Origin: JAAYBF01 sp963715445 | Lineage (GTDB): Bacteria; Actinomycetota; Thermoleophilia; Solirubrobacterales; Thermoleophilaceae | Direction: 5' to 3' | DNA: 64,000 nt | NCBI GenBank assembly: GCA_963715445.1 | Contig: OY970240.1 | Coordinates: 1,736,001 to 1,800,000, forward strand | Part shown: positions 26,916 to 38,743 of the stretch, piece after piece | Layout of the letters: each line of letters begins with the position of its first letter | How positions within the stretch are numbered: the stretch's first letter is position 1 | The notes under the pieces: generated by a model | Database searches by the model: none | What the model was told of the DNA's origin: nothing | What the model saw: only the letters and a program-made list of their open reading frames with translations | Program-made: the position numbers and the translations under genes

Positions 26916-28049
26916 CTAGGCCCCGAGCGCCCGGGCGATCACCATCTGTTGGATTTCGTCGGTGCCCTCGCCGATCGTGAGGATCTTCGCGTCGCGGTAG
27001 AAGCGGCACACCGGGTACTCCTCGATGAAGCCGTAGCCGCCGTGGATCTGCACCGCCTCCTCCGTGGCGCGGACCGCGAGGCGGCCGGACTTCAGCTTCG
27101 CCTGCGCCGCGGTGAGGCTGAAGTTCAGCCCGCGGTCCTTCTCGATCGCGGCCTTGTAGGTGAGCAGCCGCGTGGCGGCGATGTCGGCGGAGAGGTCCGC
27201 CAGCTTCATCTGGATCGCCTGGTAGCTGGCGATCGGCTTGCCGAACGCCTTGCGCTCCTTGGCATAGGCGAGGGCCTCGTCGAGGGCGCCCTGCGCCAGG
27301 CCGACCCCCATCGCGGAGACCGAGATGCGGCCGCCGTCGAGGGTCTGCAGGAACTGCTTGAAGCCCATGCCGCGCGGGCCGAGCAGGTTCTCCTCGGGCA
27401 CGCGGCAGTCGTCGAATGCGAGCGGGCGGGTATCCGAGGCGTTCCAGCCCATCTTCCGGTAGGACTGCCCGACCTCGTAGCCGGGCGTGCCGTTGGGGAC
27501 GATGATGTTGGACACCTCGTTCTCGCCGGTGCGCGCGGTGATCGTCACGAACCCGGAGATGTCGGTGCCCGAGTTGGTGATGAACTGCTTGGCGCCGTTG
27601 ACCGTCCACTCGCCGTCCTCGAGCGTCGCCCGCGTGCGGACGTTGCCCGCGTCGGAGCCGGCCTCGGGCTCGGTCAGGCCGAACGCGCCGAGCCGCTTCC
27701 CGGCGGTGAGCTGGGGCATCCACTCCTGCTTCTGGGCCTCGGAGCCGAACGCGTACAGCGGCCATGTGCCGAGCGAGGTGTGGGCCGCCACGGTGATCGC
27801 CACGGAGGAGTCGATGCGCGCGAGCTCCTCCACCACGATCGCGTAGGACAGCGTATCGCCGCCTCCGCCGCCGTACTCCTCGGGGTACGGGACGCCCATC
27901 AGGCCGAGCTCTCCGAGCTTGGCGACGATCTCGTAGGGGAAGCGCTTCTCGCGATCGAGCTCCTCGGCGATCGGCTTCACCTCCTGCTGGGCGAAGTCGC
28001 GCGCGAGGCGCTGGATGCTGAGCTGCTCGTCGGTCAGGTCGAAATCCAC
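26916..28049 (-). CDS. Acyl-CoA dehydrogenase
   Basis: 377-aa FAD flavoenzyme that introduces the alpha-beta double bond of acyl-CoA and passes electrons to ETF. Signatures GAFGLTEPEAGSDAGNVRTR and QIHGGYGFIEEYPVCRFYRD are perfect; the catalytic base is Glu in ILTIGEGTDEIQ, the short-chain/general position. GRISVSAMGVGLAQGALDEA binds FAD. It could act on butyryl-type or branched substrates; chain length cannot be read. The redox partners etfBA and the ETF-quinone oxidoreductase are in this window at 37.9-41.5 kb. ATG at 28049 with MDFDLTDEQ is the normal start. Confidence 0.95.
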   Translation of the reverse strand: MDFDLTDEQLSIQRLARDFAQQEVKPIAEELDREKRFPYEIVAKLGELGLMGVPYPEEYGGGGGDTLSYAIVVEELARIDSSVAITVAAHTSLGTWPLYAFGSEAQKQEWMPQLTAGKRLGAFGLTEPEAGSDAGNVRTRATLEDGEWTVNGAKQFITNSGTDISGFVTITARTGENEVSNIIVPNGTPGYEVGQSYRKMGWNASDTRPLAFDDCRVPEENLLGPRGMGFKQFLQTLDGGRISVSAMGVGLAQGALDEALAYAKERKAFGKPIASYQAIQMKLADLSADIAATRLLTYKAAIEKDRGLNFSLTAAQAKLKSGRLAVRATEEAVQIHGGYGFIEEYPVCRFYRDAKILTIGEGTDEIQQMVIARALGA

Positions 28050-28189
28050 GCGCGCAGGCTATAGGGACACGGCGAGGGAGGCAGCGTGTGACGATTTCGA
28101 CACGAGCGCAACATGGCATATCCGCTTTGTGAAAATGTTTGCGTCGGTTGGCTCTGGGAGCCCGGATTCAAAGCCGGGGCGTCCATGCA

Positions 28190-28203
28190 CGAACGTATGT
28201 TCC
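28190..28203. promoter_or_regulatory. SOS (LexA/Cheo) box upstream of the 143-aa gene
   Basis: CGAACGTATGTTCC matches the Gram-positive LexA consensus CGAAC-RNRY-GTTYC at every position. It sits 30 bases before the ATG at 28234, where a promoter would be, and 141 bases from the divergent acyl-CoA dehydrogenase start. Best read as a LexA operator for the rightward gene. Confidence 0.65.
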
Positions 28204-28233
28204 CATCATGGTTAGGCGGCAAGAGGAGAGACG

Positions 28234-28665
28234 ATGTCCCTGAGGACCGTCCTGGTGCCGGTCGAGCAGATCGGCGCGATCCGCGAGAGCCTGCTCGCGA
28301 CCCACGGGGAGCTCATCGAGGAGATCGGCCGGCTGGAGCTGCGCGTGGCCGATGGGCAGGGCGCGAGCGCCGCGCTGCTCGGAGCGCGCACGCGGCTCGA
28401 GGGGCTGGAGCAGGTCCTCGGGCAGGTCGGCTGGACCGTCGAGCAGGTCTCCTCGCCGCGCGAGGTCACCGGCCCGCTGACCGTGCTCTGGAGCGCCGCG
28501 TACGACATCGTCTGCGTCGCCGCCGAGCGCCTGGCCGAGATCTGCACCGCCTACTGGCTCGGATCGATCGCGCCGACCGAGGTCCACGCCGGCATGGCCG
28601 ATCTGGGCGCCCGCTTCGAGCTGCTCGAGTCGCTCGGCCCGCCGCGCAGAGGGCTGGAGAGCTAG
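28234..28665 (+). CDS. Small protein of unknown function, predicted SOS-regulated
   Basis: 143 aa; family not recognised. It looks like a helical protein: residues 10-65 have regular Leu/Ile/Glu spacing (LLATHGELIEEIGRLELR, ARTRLEGLEQVLGQ) that fits a coiled coil or helical bundle, and 85-110 is a more hydrophobic helix (YDIVCVAAERLAEICTAYWL). No signal peptide. The ATG has AGAGGAGAG a few bases upstream. The LexA-type box just before it suggests induction by DNA damage. Its stop overlaps that of the convergent XRE regulator by four bases. A division inhibitor or repair accessory would fit the regulation, but nothing in the sequence shows this. Confidence 0.75.
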   Translation: MSLRTVLVPVEQIGAIRESLLATHGELIEEIGRLELRVADGQGASAALLGARTRLEGLEQVLGQVGWTVEQVSSPREVTGPLTVLWSAAYDIVCVAAERLAEICTAYWLGSIAPTEVHAGMADLGARFELLESLGPPRRGLES

Positions 28666-28916
28666 GGGAGAGGGTCGCGGCGGGTCATCTCGTCCTCGGC
28701 TGCGAGGACGAGGTCGGAGATCTTCAGATCGAGCGCCACCGCGAGCGCACAGAGCTTCTCCCAGGTGGCGCTGTTGCGCGACCGCTCGATCCGCGAGAGG
28801 TAGGTCGAGTGCATGTCGGCCCGGTCGGCCAGCTGCTCGATGGTCAGGCCTCGCTCTAGGCGAAGCCGCCGGATAGCGCGACCGAGATGAGTCCTGGTTG
28901 GGGGCGACGCGGGCAT
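28662..28916 (-). CDS. XRE-family helix-turn-helix regulator
   Basis: 84 aa from ATG 28916 (an ATG at 28964 would give 100 aa; neither has a good ribosome site). The HTH is LGRAIRRLRLERGLTIEQLA followed by DRADMHSTYLSRIERSRNSA, a textbook Cro/CI-type domain, then a short helical end (LCALAVALDLKISDLVLAAE). There is no effector domain, so it is a minimal DNA-binding protein. GCATATGC at 28961-28968, within the upstream region, may be part of an operator. Target genes unknown; neighbours are the SOS-boxed gene (convergent) and the 54-aa gene (divergent). Confidence 0.85.
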   Translation of the reverse strand: MPASPPTRTHLGRAIRRLRLERGLTIEQLADRADMHSTYLSRIERSRNSATWEKLCALAVALDLKISDLVLAAEDEMTRRDPLP

Positions 28917-28964
28917 GGAGTCGCACAACCTTTCGTGTTGGACCCCATTTGCGCCATAGCGCAT

Positions 28965-29158
28965 ATGCTAGCTCGGGCCTCGAGATCCGAAATGGGCCCG
29001 ATTGGAGTGAAATCGGGGGCAATCGCTGTACTGATCGGCCATTCGGCCTCTCAGACCGCCGCTCGGCCGGGATTCGCCCCGAGAATCTTGGAAGTCCGGC
29101 GTCGCCAGCGGATACCGTGAGAGGTGACGGTGGCGACAGAAAGCGAGGATCTCCCCGT
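28965..29158. other. Intergenic region with inverted repeats, no gene seen
   Basis: 193 bases between the XRE regulator and the 54-aa gene. It contains CCCGATT-N7-AATCGGG (28997-29017), a perfect 7-base stem, and GGCC-ATTC-GGCC (29037-29048). I could not assign a known riboswitch or RNA family. It may be the leader of the small gene or an operator region of the regulator. Confidence 0.35.
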
Positions 29159-29323
29159 ATGGCGAGGACAGTGCGCGAGCAGCAGGACAAGCGGCGCGAG
29201 GAGAAGCTGAAGCAGGTTCAGCAGCAGGTCGACGAAGGATCCCTCGTGATTCGCAAGATGACGCCCGCCGAGCGGAAGGCCAACCCGGCCCGCCCACCGA
29301 AGGAGAAGAAGAAGCGGCGCTGA
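29159..29323 (+). CDS. Small charged protein of unknown function (54 aa)
   Basis: 54 aa, ATG 29159 with GCGAGGAT upstream. About half of the residues are charged; the first part is helical (REQQDKRREEKLKQVQQQ), then GSLVIRKMTPAERKANP and a basic proline-rich end (RPPKEKKKRR). The composition fits an RNA- or ribosome-associated small protein, but this is a guess. Third-position GC preference and clean spacing support it as a real gene. A short GC hairpin (CCCCT-N3-AGGGG, 29325-29337) lies directly after the stop and might end its transcript. Confidence 0.6.
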   Translation: MARTVREQQDKRREEKLKQVQQQVDEGSLVIRKMTPAERKANPARPPKEKKKRR

Positions 29324-29437
29324 TCCCCTCCCAGGGGGAGATGCAACCCGCAGGTCGGGAGCGGCCCTGGCCGCGCCCTTGACGGCGGGCCGTGCGAGAC
29401 TGCCGCCAATGGCCGGCGGATACGGGAAGGCACGGGC

Positions 29438-31066
29438 TTGAAGGAGGCGCTTGCCTACAAGGCGGGTGGCGTGAAGATCCTGGCCGAAGCGGGAATCGTC
29501 CGCCCCGTCCGCCCGGACAAGCTCGCCCGCATCGCCATCGCGCTCTCGCGCTGGGGCCGCGGCCCGGCAGCCGGCTACATCTCGGCGGCCGTCGATTCGC
29601 CCGGTGCGCCGGCCATCGTCGACGAGCTCGGCACCCTCACCTTCGACGAGGTGAACAGGCGCACCAACGCCCTCACACACTCGCTTGCTGCCGCCGGGGT
29701 CAAGGAGGGCGACAGCGTCGGGATCATGTGCCGCAACCACCGCGGCTTCATCGAGGCGACCGTGGCGGTGTCCAAGCTCGGAGCCGACGCGCTCCTCCTC
29801 AACACCGCCTTCGCCGGGCCTCAGCTCGCCGACGTGGTCGCACGGGAGGATCCCGCGGCCCTGATCTACGACCAGGAGTTCACGGGCCTGCTCGACGAGG
29901 CCGGCCGCGGCCGGGCCTGCTTCGTGGCCTGGAGCGACGCCGGAGGCGACAGCGGAGCCGCCGTCGCCGGCCTCGAGGAGATGATCGCCGCGGGCTCGCA
30001 GGAGACTCCGAAGGCGCCGAGCCGGGTAGGCAGGACGGTGATCCTCACCTCGGGCACCACGGGCGCGCCGAAGGGCGCCAACCGCTCGTCGCCGCAGTCG
30101 CTGGACCCGGCCATGTCGCTGCTCTCGAAGATCCCGCTGCGGCACCGGCAGACGAGCGTCGTCGCCGCGCCGCTGTTCCACTCCTGGGGCTTCGCTCACT
30201 TCACGATCGGCCTGCTGCTCGGCTCGACGCTCGTCCTCAGGCGCCGGTTCGAGCCCGAGGAGTGCCTGGCCGACATCGAGCGTGCCCGCGCCGATTCGCT
30301 CGTCGTGATCCCGGTGATGATGCAGCGGATCCTCGAGCTGCCCGATGAGGTGCGCACCCGCTTCGACGCATCGTCGCTGCGGGTGGTGGCCGCCAGCGGC
30401 TCGGCGCTGCCCGGCGACCTCGCCACGAACTGGATGGACGAGTACGGGGACACCCTCTACAACCTCTACGGCTCGACCGAGGTGGCTTGGGCCACGATCG
30501 CGACCCCGGAGGACATGCGCGCCGCGCCGGGAACCGCCGGCCGAACTCCCCGCGGCACCGTGGTGAAGCTCTACGACGAGCGGGACGCTCCGGTCCCCAC
30601 GGGTGAGACGGGCCGCATCTTCGTCGGCAATGAGCTGCTCTTCGAGGGCTACACCGGCGGGGGGTCCAAGGCTGAGATCGACGGGCTGATGGCCACCGGA
30701 GACGTTGGCCGCATGGACGCCGCGGGGCGCCTCTTCGTGGAGGGCCGGGACGACGAGATGATCGTCTCGGGCGGCGAGAATGTCTTCCCGAAGGAGGTCG
30801 AGGATCTGCTGTCGCGCCACGAGGCGATCGCCGACGCGGCGGCGGTGGGCGTTCCCGACGAGGACTTCGGGCAGCGCCTGAGGGCGTTCGTGGTGCTGCG
30901 CGAGGGCGAGCGCGTCGACGAGGGGGCGCTCAAGTCCTACGTCAAGGCGAACCTCGCCCGCTACAAGGTCCCGCGCGAGATCCTCTTCCTCGAGGAGCTG
31001 CCGCGCAACGCCACCGGCAAGGTCCTCAAGCGGGAGCTCAAGCAGCTCGATCCAGCCGACGGCTAG
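29438..31066 (+). CDS. Long-chain acyl-CoA synthetase (FadD2-like AMP-binding enzyme)
   Basis: 542 aa adenylate-forming enzyme: fatty acid + ATP + CoA to acyl-CoA. Core motifs: TVILTSGTTGAPKGANRSS (P-loop), LYNLYGSTEVAWATIATPED (A5), LFVEGRDDEMIVSGGENVFP (A8 hinge and A7 Asp region) and the A10 lysine in LPRNATGKVLKREL. The N-terminal stretch MKEALAYKAGGVKILAEAG resembles the FadD2 group of mycobacteria. The start is a TTG (29438) after GGGAAGG; an ATG at 29409 is out of frame and stops within 11 codons. Supplies substrate for the acyl-CoA dehydrogenase and thiolase in this window. Confidence 0.92.
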   Translation: MKEALAYKAGGVKILAEAGIVRPVRPDKLARIAIALSRWGRGPAAGYISAAVDSPGAPAIVDELGTLTFDEVNRRTNALTHSLAAAGVKEGDSVGIMCRNHRGFIEATVAVSKLGADALLLNTAFAGPQLADVVAREDPAALIYDQEFTGLLDEAGRGRACFVAWSDAGGDSGAAVAGLEEMIAAGSQETPKAPSRVGRTVILTSGTTGAPKGANRSSPQSLDPAMSLLSKIPLRHRQTSVVAAPLFHSWGFAHFTIGLLLGSTLVLRRRFEPEECLADIERARADSLVVIPVMMQRILELPDEVRTRFDASSLRVVAASGSALPGDLATNWMDEYGDTLYNLYGSTEVAWATIATPEDMRAAPGTAGRTPRGTVVKLYDERDAPVPTGETGRIFVGNELLFEGYTGGGSKAEIDGLMATGDVGRMDAAGRLFVEGRDDEMIVSGGENVFPKEVEDLLSRHEAIADAAAVGVPDEDFGQRLRAFVVLREGERVDEGALKSYVKANLARYKVPREILFLEELPRNATGKVLKRELKQLDPADG

Positions 31067-31131
31067 CCGCGGTCACCGCCTGCCGTGCGGATCGTCGTGT
31101 GGCCCGCCGTGCGGAGCGCCGTGCAGGAGGC

Positions 31132-32271
31132 TCAGCTCTTGGCGAGGTCCCGCGCCGGGTCGATCCCCCAGCGCGCGCCAACGGTCGCCAGGGCCTCTGA
31201 GAGCGTCCAGCGGTCGGGCCGCTCCTCACCCTCGTGGTCGGGCACGCCGCCCTTGAGCGCCATGGACCCCGTGTTGTCCCCGATCGCGCGCAGCTCGGCG
31301 ACCTCGGAGGCATCCAGCAGCAGCTCGGAGGGAGTCGCGGCGAGCTCCTCGCGCTGGTGCTCGATCGTCCGGGCGTCGGGGCCGGCCTCCTGGATCAGCG
31401 TCGGCACGGTGCAGGCGACGGGTTCGTGCGCGAGGTTCCACTGGCAGGCGAGCTGGAGCGGGGTGAGCCGGTGGCGCTCGGCGATCGGTCGCATCCGGTC
31501 GATCCTCTCGATCCCGCGCTCGACCCAACCGGCGGGGCGGAAGGCGCGGTGGTCGCGCTCGCCGAGCTGCTCCTTCGAGCGCAGCCCGTCCCAGAAGAGC
31601 CCGCCGTAGTCCACCACCCGGGTGATCACGCGCACGCCCTTCGCGGCCGCCGCCGGCAGCACGAGCTCGCCCGGCCATGGCTCCAGCGGGTTCAGGATCA
31701 CCATCGCCCAGTCGATCCGGTCGCCGAACCGCTCGAGGCAGTCGATCAGGTCGAGCGTGAAGCCGTTGGCCGGTCCCGGCGCCACGCCGATCGCTCCCGC
31801 GAGGCCCTCGGCACGCAGCTCGGCCATCGCGTCCCAGACGGCTTCGCTCGTGTAGCCGACGCGGTCCGGGTTGTGGAGCAGCAGCAGGTCGAAGGAGTCA
31901 ACTCCGCAGCGCTCGAGGCTGCGCTCGGTGGCTGCGCGCAGGTACGCGGCGTAGCCGTCGGCCCCGCGCAGGGCTGGATCGGTGAAGCGAGGGAACCCCT
32001 TCGCCCCCTGGCGCTCGCCCTCGTAGAAGTCGTGGCCGATCGCGCCGATCAGGCAGTAGTCGTCGCGCGAGAGAGGTGCGACAGAGCGTCCTACGAGCTC
32101 GTCGGCGGCTCCCTGCCCGTAGACGTCCGCGGTCATCACCGTGTCGATCCCGTCGCCGGGTCGCAGCAGGGCGAGTAGGCGCTCCTCCTCAATGCTCTCG
32201 CCGAAGTGCATGAAGCGGCCTCCGCTCCAGGCGCCGAGTGCGATGTGGCCCGGGTCGCGCATGGCGGTCAT
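31132..32271 (-). CDS. Aldo/keto reductase family protein lacking the usual catalytic lysine
   Basis: 379 aa (beta/alpha)8 NADPH-oxidoreductase relative. The Asp/Tyr pair is present (GIDTVMTADVYGQGAADEL, Asp43, Tyr51) and the active-site His in LLLLHNPDRVGY (His133), but the strand that normally holds the lysine (ATK-type) reads DYCLIGAIGH, so Ala77 occupies the Lys position. C-terminal NADPH loop area TVPTLIQEAGPDARTIEHQR. A changed or lost reductase activity is therefore likely. It lies downstream of pepA and a lipoprotein gene on the same strand, separated by tandem repeats. Confidence 0.83.
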   Translation of the reverse strand: MTAMRDPGHIALGAWSGGRFMHFGESIEEERLLALLRPGDGIDTVMTADVYGQGAADELVGRSVAPLSRDDYCLIGAIGHDFYEGERQGAKGFPRFTDPALRGADGYAAYLRAATERSLERCGVDSFDLLLLHNPDRVGYTSEAVWDAMAELRAEGLAGAIGVAPGPANGFTLDLIDCLERFGDRIDWAMVILNPLEPWPGELVLPAAAAKGVRVITRVVDYGGLFWDGLRSKEQLGERDHRAFRPAGWVERGIERIDRMRPIAERHRLTPLQLACQWNLAHEPVACTVPTLIQEAGPDARTIEHQREELAATPSELLLDASEVAELRAIGDNTGSMALKGGVPDHEGEERPDRWTLSEALATVGARWGIDPARDLAKS

Positions 32272-32284
32272 GCTAGGGCGGTCG

Positions 32285-32380
32285 GGTGGTCAGAGGTCGC
32301 CGCCGAGCCGGGCGGCAGGTGGTTAGAGGTCGGCGCGGAGCCGGACGCCCGGCCGGTCAGAGCTCGGAGCGCGCCTCTGC
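32285..32380. repeat. Tandem 33-base imperfect repeat, about 2.9 copies
   Basis: Units start at 32285, 32318 and 32351 with GGTGGTCAGAGGTCG, GGTGGTTAGAGGTCG and GGCCGGTCAGAGCTCGG, exactly 33 bases apart. The third copy covers the last codons and stop of the lipoprotein gene; the other two fill the gap to the aldo/keto reductase. A slippage-made array that duplicated the gene end; possible effect on termination. Confidence 0.6.
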
Positions 32381-32932
32381 GACCTCGTCGGCCAGGTCCG
32401 GCCAGATCGGGCGCAGGTTGCCTTCGAGGTCGTCCAGGTACTCGGAAGCGGTCCGGGCCACCACGGGGATGTCCGTGTCCGGCCCTGCACCGGTCTCCTC
32501 GAGCGTCTCGCGGACCACGCCGACGGCGGCTGCGGCAGGGGGGTGGAGCGCCTTGGGGGCATCCTGCAGCGCGTTGGCGAGGAAGGCGCGGAGCGCCGGC
32601 TTGTCGAGCTCCTGGAGGTTGTCCCTGCGGTCCACCGGTACGAGGCTGGGAACGAGGAGGCGCAGCTCTCCGAGAGCCGCGAGGCCGAACTCGTCGAGCG
32701 GCTCCGACTCCAGGGAGCCCGAGGAGACGATCCGCCTCACCCTCGAGTGGAGGCGCTCCGCCTGCGCCGGCGAGGTGCGCAGCGTCTCCTCGGTGTCGAT
32801 CGAGTCCTCGACGCGGTCGCGCGCGAGGGCGAGTGTGTCCCCCTCGTCGCGGGAGAGCTCCTGCGGCGTTCCGCACGCGGCCAGCGTGGCGGCCGCGGCG
32901 AGCGCCGCCAATGCAGCGAGGGCTCGCACCAC
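32357..32932 (-). CDS. Predicted lipoprotein of unknown function
   Basis: 191 aa from a GTG at 32932, one base after the pepA stop. Signal peptide MVRALAALAALAAAATLAAC with lipobox LAAC and acylated Cys20. The mature part is helical and charged (LALARDRVEDSIDTEETLR, LQELDKPALRAFLANALQDA) with no known domain. Membrane-anchored on the outer face. Coupling to the cytosolic aminopeptidase gene is curious; co-transcription is nearly certain from the spacing. Confidence 0.78.
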   Translation of the reverse strand: MVRALAALAALAAAATLAACGTPQELSRDEGDTLALARDRVEDSIDTEETLRTSPAQAERLHSRVRRIVSSGSLESEPLDEFGLAALGELRLLVPSLVPVDRRDNLQELDKPALRAFLANALQDAPKALHPPAAAAVGVVRETLEETGAGPDTDIPVVARTASEYLDDLEGNLRPIWPDLADEVAEARSEL

Positions 32933-32933
32933 G

Positions 32934-34385
<1,452 letters not shown>

Positions 34386-34493
34386 GGGCGGCAGTGTATG
34401 TGACGTGCATCCCGGGGCCACCAGGCGGGATGGCCGTGATGCGGCTCCGGTATCGTCCGCCGCCCGAAGTCCCGCCCAAGGAGCCGATACGAC

Positions 34494-35678
<1,185 letters not shown>

Positions 35679-35690
35679 ACGACCGCGTGT

Positions 35691-35717
35691 CGCGGCCGGC
35701 CATCACGGCCGGTCGCG
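35691..35717 (+). terminator. Strong GC hairpin between thiolase and methylmalonyl-CoA mutase genes
   Basis: An 11-base-pair stem (CGCGGCCGGCC / GGCCGGTCGCG, one G-T pair) closes a five-base loop ATCAC. It starts 13 bases after the thiolase stop and ends 14 bases before the mutase ATG. No T-run follows, so it may be a factor-independent terminator of the actinobacterial (tail-less) kind, or a stabilising structure that uncouples the two genes. Confidence 0.5.
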
Positions 35718-35730
35718 TACTCTTCGGGCA

Positions 35731-37386
<1,656 letters not shown>

Positions 37387-37405
37387 ACTGGCCGCCCCCT
37401 TCGCC

Positions 37406-37837
37406 ATGGCCGCAGACACTGAGACAGCCCCCGAGCGCCGCGCGACCGAGCGCAAGATCCGCGTCGTGGTGGCCAAGCCGGGCCTCGACGGCCACGATCG
37501 CGGCGCGAAGATCATCGCGCGCGCACTGCGCGACGCGGGCATGGAGGTCATCTACACCGGCCTCCACCAGACGCCCGAGCAGATCGTCGAGACGGTGCTG
37601 CAGGAGGACGCCGACGCCGTCGGCCTCTCGATCCTCTCCGGGGCGCACATGACGCTCGTCCCCAGGATCGCCAAGCTCTTGAGGGAGGAGGCCGCCGAGG
37701 ACGTGGTCCTCGTGGTGGGCGGCACGATTCCGTCCGACGACATCCCGGAGCTCAAGGAGCTCGGCGTGTCGGAGGTTTTCACCCCCGGATCGCCGGTCCA
37801 GGACATCATTTCCTTCATCGAGAACGCCGTAGACTGA
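37406..37837 (+). CDS. Methylmalonyl-CoA mutase, cobalamin-binding subunit
   Basis: 143 aa B12-binding Rossmann domain. The base-off/His-on signature is intact: KPGLDGHDRGAKIIARAL (DxHxxG), then GLSILSGAHMTLVPRI (SxL) and VLVVGGTIPSDDIPEL (GG). Starts 19 bases after the large subunit, so the two are expressed together. Its last codons overlap an inverted repeat (37832-37847) that belongs to the control region of the ETF operon. Confidence 0.94.
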   Translation: MAADTETAPERRATERKIRVVVAKPGLDGHDRGAKIIARALRDAGMEVIYTGLHQTPEQIVETVLQEDADAVGLSILSGAHMTLVPRIAKLLREEAAEDVVLVVGGTIPSDDIPELKELGVSEVFTPGSPVQDIISFIENAVD

Positions 37838-37861
37838 CTCGTCAGTCAATAGAGCTACAAT
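37832..37861 (+). promoter_or_regulatory. ETF operon promoter with TetR-type operator palindrome
   Basis: GACTGAC-TC-GTCAGTC (37832-37847) is a perfect 16-base inverted repeat of the kind bound by TetR/AcrR repressors of fatty-acid genes. It is followed by TACAAT (37856-37861), a good -10 hexamer; the repeat covers where the -35 should be. A repressor on it would block etfBA-ETF-QO transcription. The regulator gene is not in the window. The leader then runs 87 bases to the TTG of etfB, with AAAGGAG just before it. Confidence 0.55.
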
Positions 37862-37948
37862 CACGCCTGCCTCTCCGAGCCGTGGAGCGGCACCCCCAGG
37901 GCCAGGCCCCCGTAGGTCGGGCCCCGCAGGAGCAACAAAGGAGATTCC

Positions 37949-38743
37949 TTGAAGATCTGCGTCCTCGTAAAAGAGGTACCCGACGCCGCCGTCGAGAAGC
38001 GCATCGATCCGGGCACTAAGCGCCTCGATCGTGGTGGCGAGAAGAACCTGAACCCCTTCGACACCCACGCCATCGAGGCTGCCATGCAGCTGAAGGAGGG
38101 CGGCGCGGTCGAGGTGGAGGAAGTCGTTGCCGTGACGATGGGCCCTGAGAGCGCCTTCCGTGCGCTCCACAAGGCCGTCTCGCTCGGCGCCGACCGCTCC
38201 GTGCACCTCACCGACGAGGCCCTCGCGGGCTCCGACGTGTGCGCCACGGGCTACGCCCTGGCCAAGGTGCTCGAGGCCGAGGCTCCGGACCTGGTCCTGC
38301 TGGGCCAGCAGTCGGACGACGGCGAGTGCTACACGATCGGTGCGGTCGTCGCGGAGCATCTGAAGATGCCCTCGCTGACCCAGGTGATCAAGATGGACGT
38401 CGTCGAAGGCAAGCTGCGCTGCGAGCGGCAGGCCGAGTACGGCTACGACACCGTCGAGATATCGCTTCCCGCGGTGATCTCGGTCGGTGACGCGATCAAC
38501 GAGCCCCGCTACCCGTCCCTGAAGGCGATCATGGGAGCGAAGAAGAAGCAGCTCGACACGAAGTCGACCGGCGACGTCGGCATCGAGGCCGGCAAGGTCG
38601 GCCAGGACGGGTCGCGCACCGCGGTCCTCGGGATCAACCCGCCCCCTGCCAAGCAGGCCGGCGAGATCATCGAGGACGAGGACACCAACGAGACGGTCGA
38701 GAAGATCGTCGCCTGGCTCGATGAAAGGAAGCTGCTGGCATGA
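37949..38743 (+). CDS. etfB: Electron transfer flavoprotein beta subunit
   Basis: 264 aa, TTG start behind AAAGGAG (37938-37944). KICVLVKEVPDAAVEKRID and GGEKNLNPFDTHAIEAAMQL are the typical N-terminus, VLLGQQSDDGECYTIGAVVA the AMP-binding region. Together with EtfA it carries electrons from acyl-CoA dehydrogenases. The stop overlaps the etfA start by four bases (ATGA). Confidence 0.96.
   Translation: MKICVLVKEVPDAAVEKRIDPGTKRLDRGGEKNLNPFDTHAIEAAMQLKEGGAVEVEEVVAVTMGPESAFRALHKAVSLGADRSVHLTDEALAGSDVCATGYALAKVLEAEAPDLVLLGQQSDDGECYTIGAVVAEHLKMPSLTQVIKMDVVEGKLRCERQAEYGYDTVEISLPAVISVGDAINEPRYPSLKAIMGAKKKQLDTKSTGDVGIEAGKVGQDGSRTAVLGINPPPAKQAGEIIEDEDTNETVEKIVAWLDERKLLA

Noticed and set aside
28113..28859. 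A 248-codon plus-strand frame across the SOS-boxed gene
   Set aside because: Arg/Gly/Asp-rich shadow of the 143-aa gene in another frame; would cross the LexA box and the convergent regulator.
17976..28968. AGCATATATGCT (17976-17987) and GCATATGC (28961-28968) as one regulator's sites
   Set aside because: They share only GCATAT/ATATGC; with two examples of different length this is not better than chance in AT-rich promoter patches.
29379..29410. TTGACG before the acyl-CoA synthetase as a promoter
   Set aside because: No acceptable -10 hexamer at 15-19 bases.
35679..35730. Cobalamin riboswitch before the mutase genes
   Set aside because: The 52-base gap is too short and lacks the B12-box; only a simple hairpin is present.
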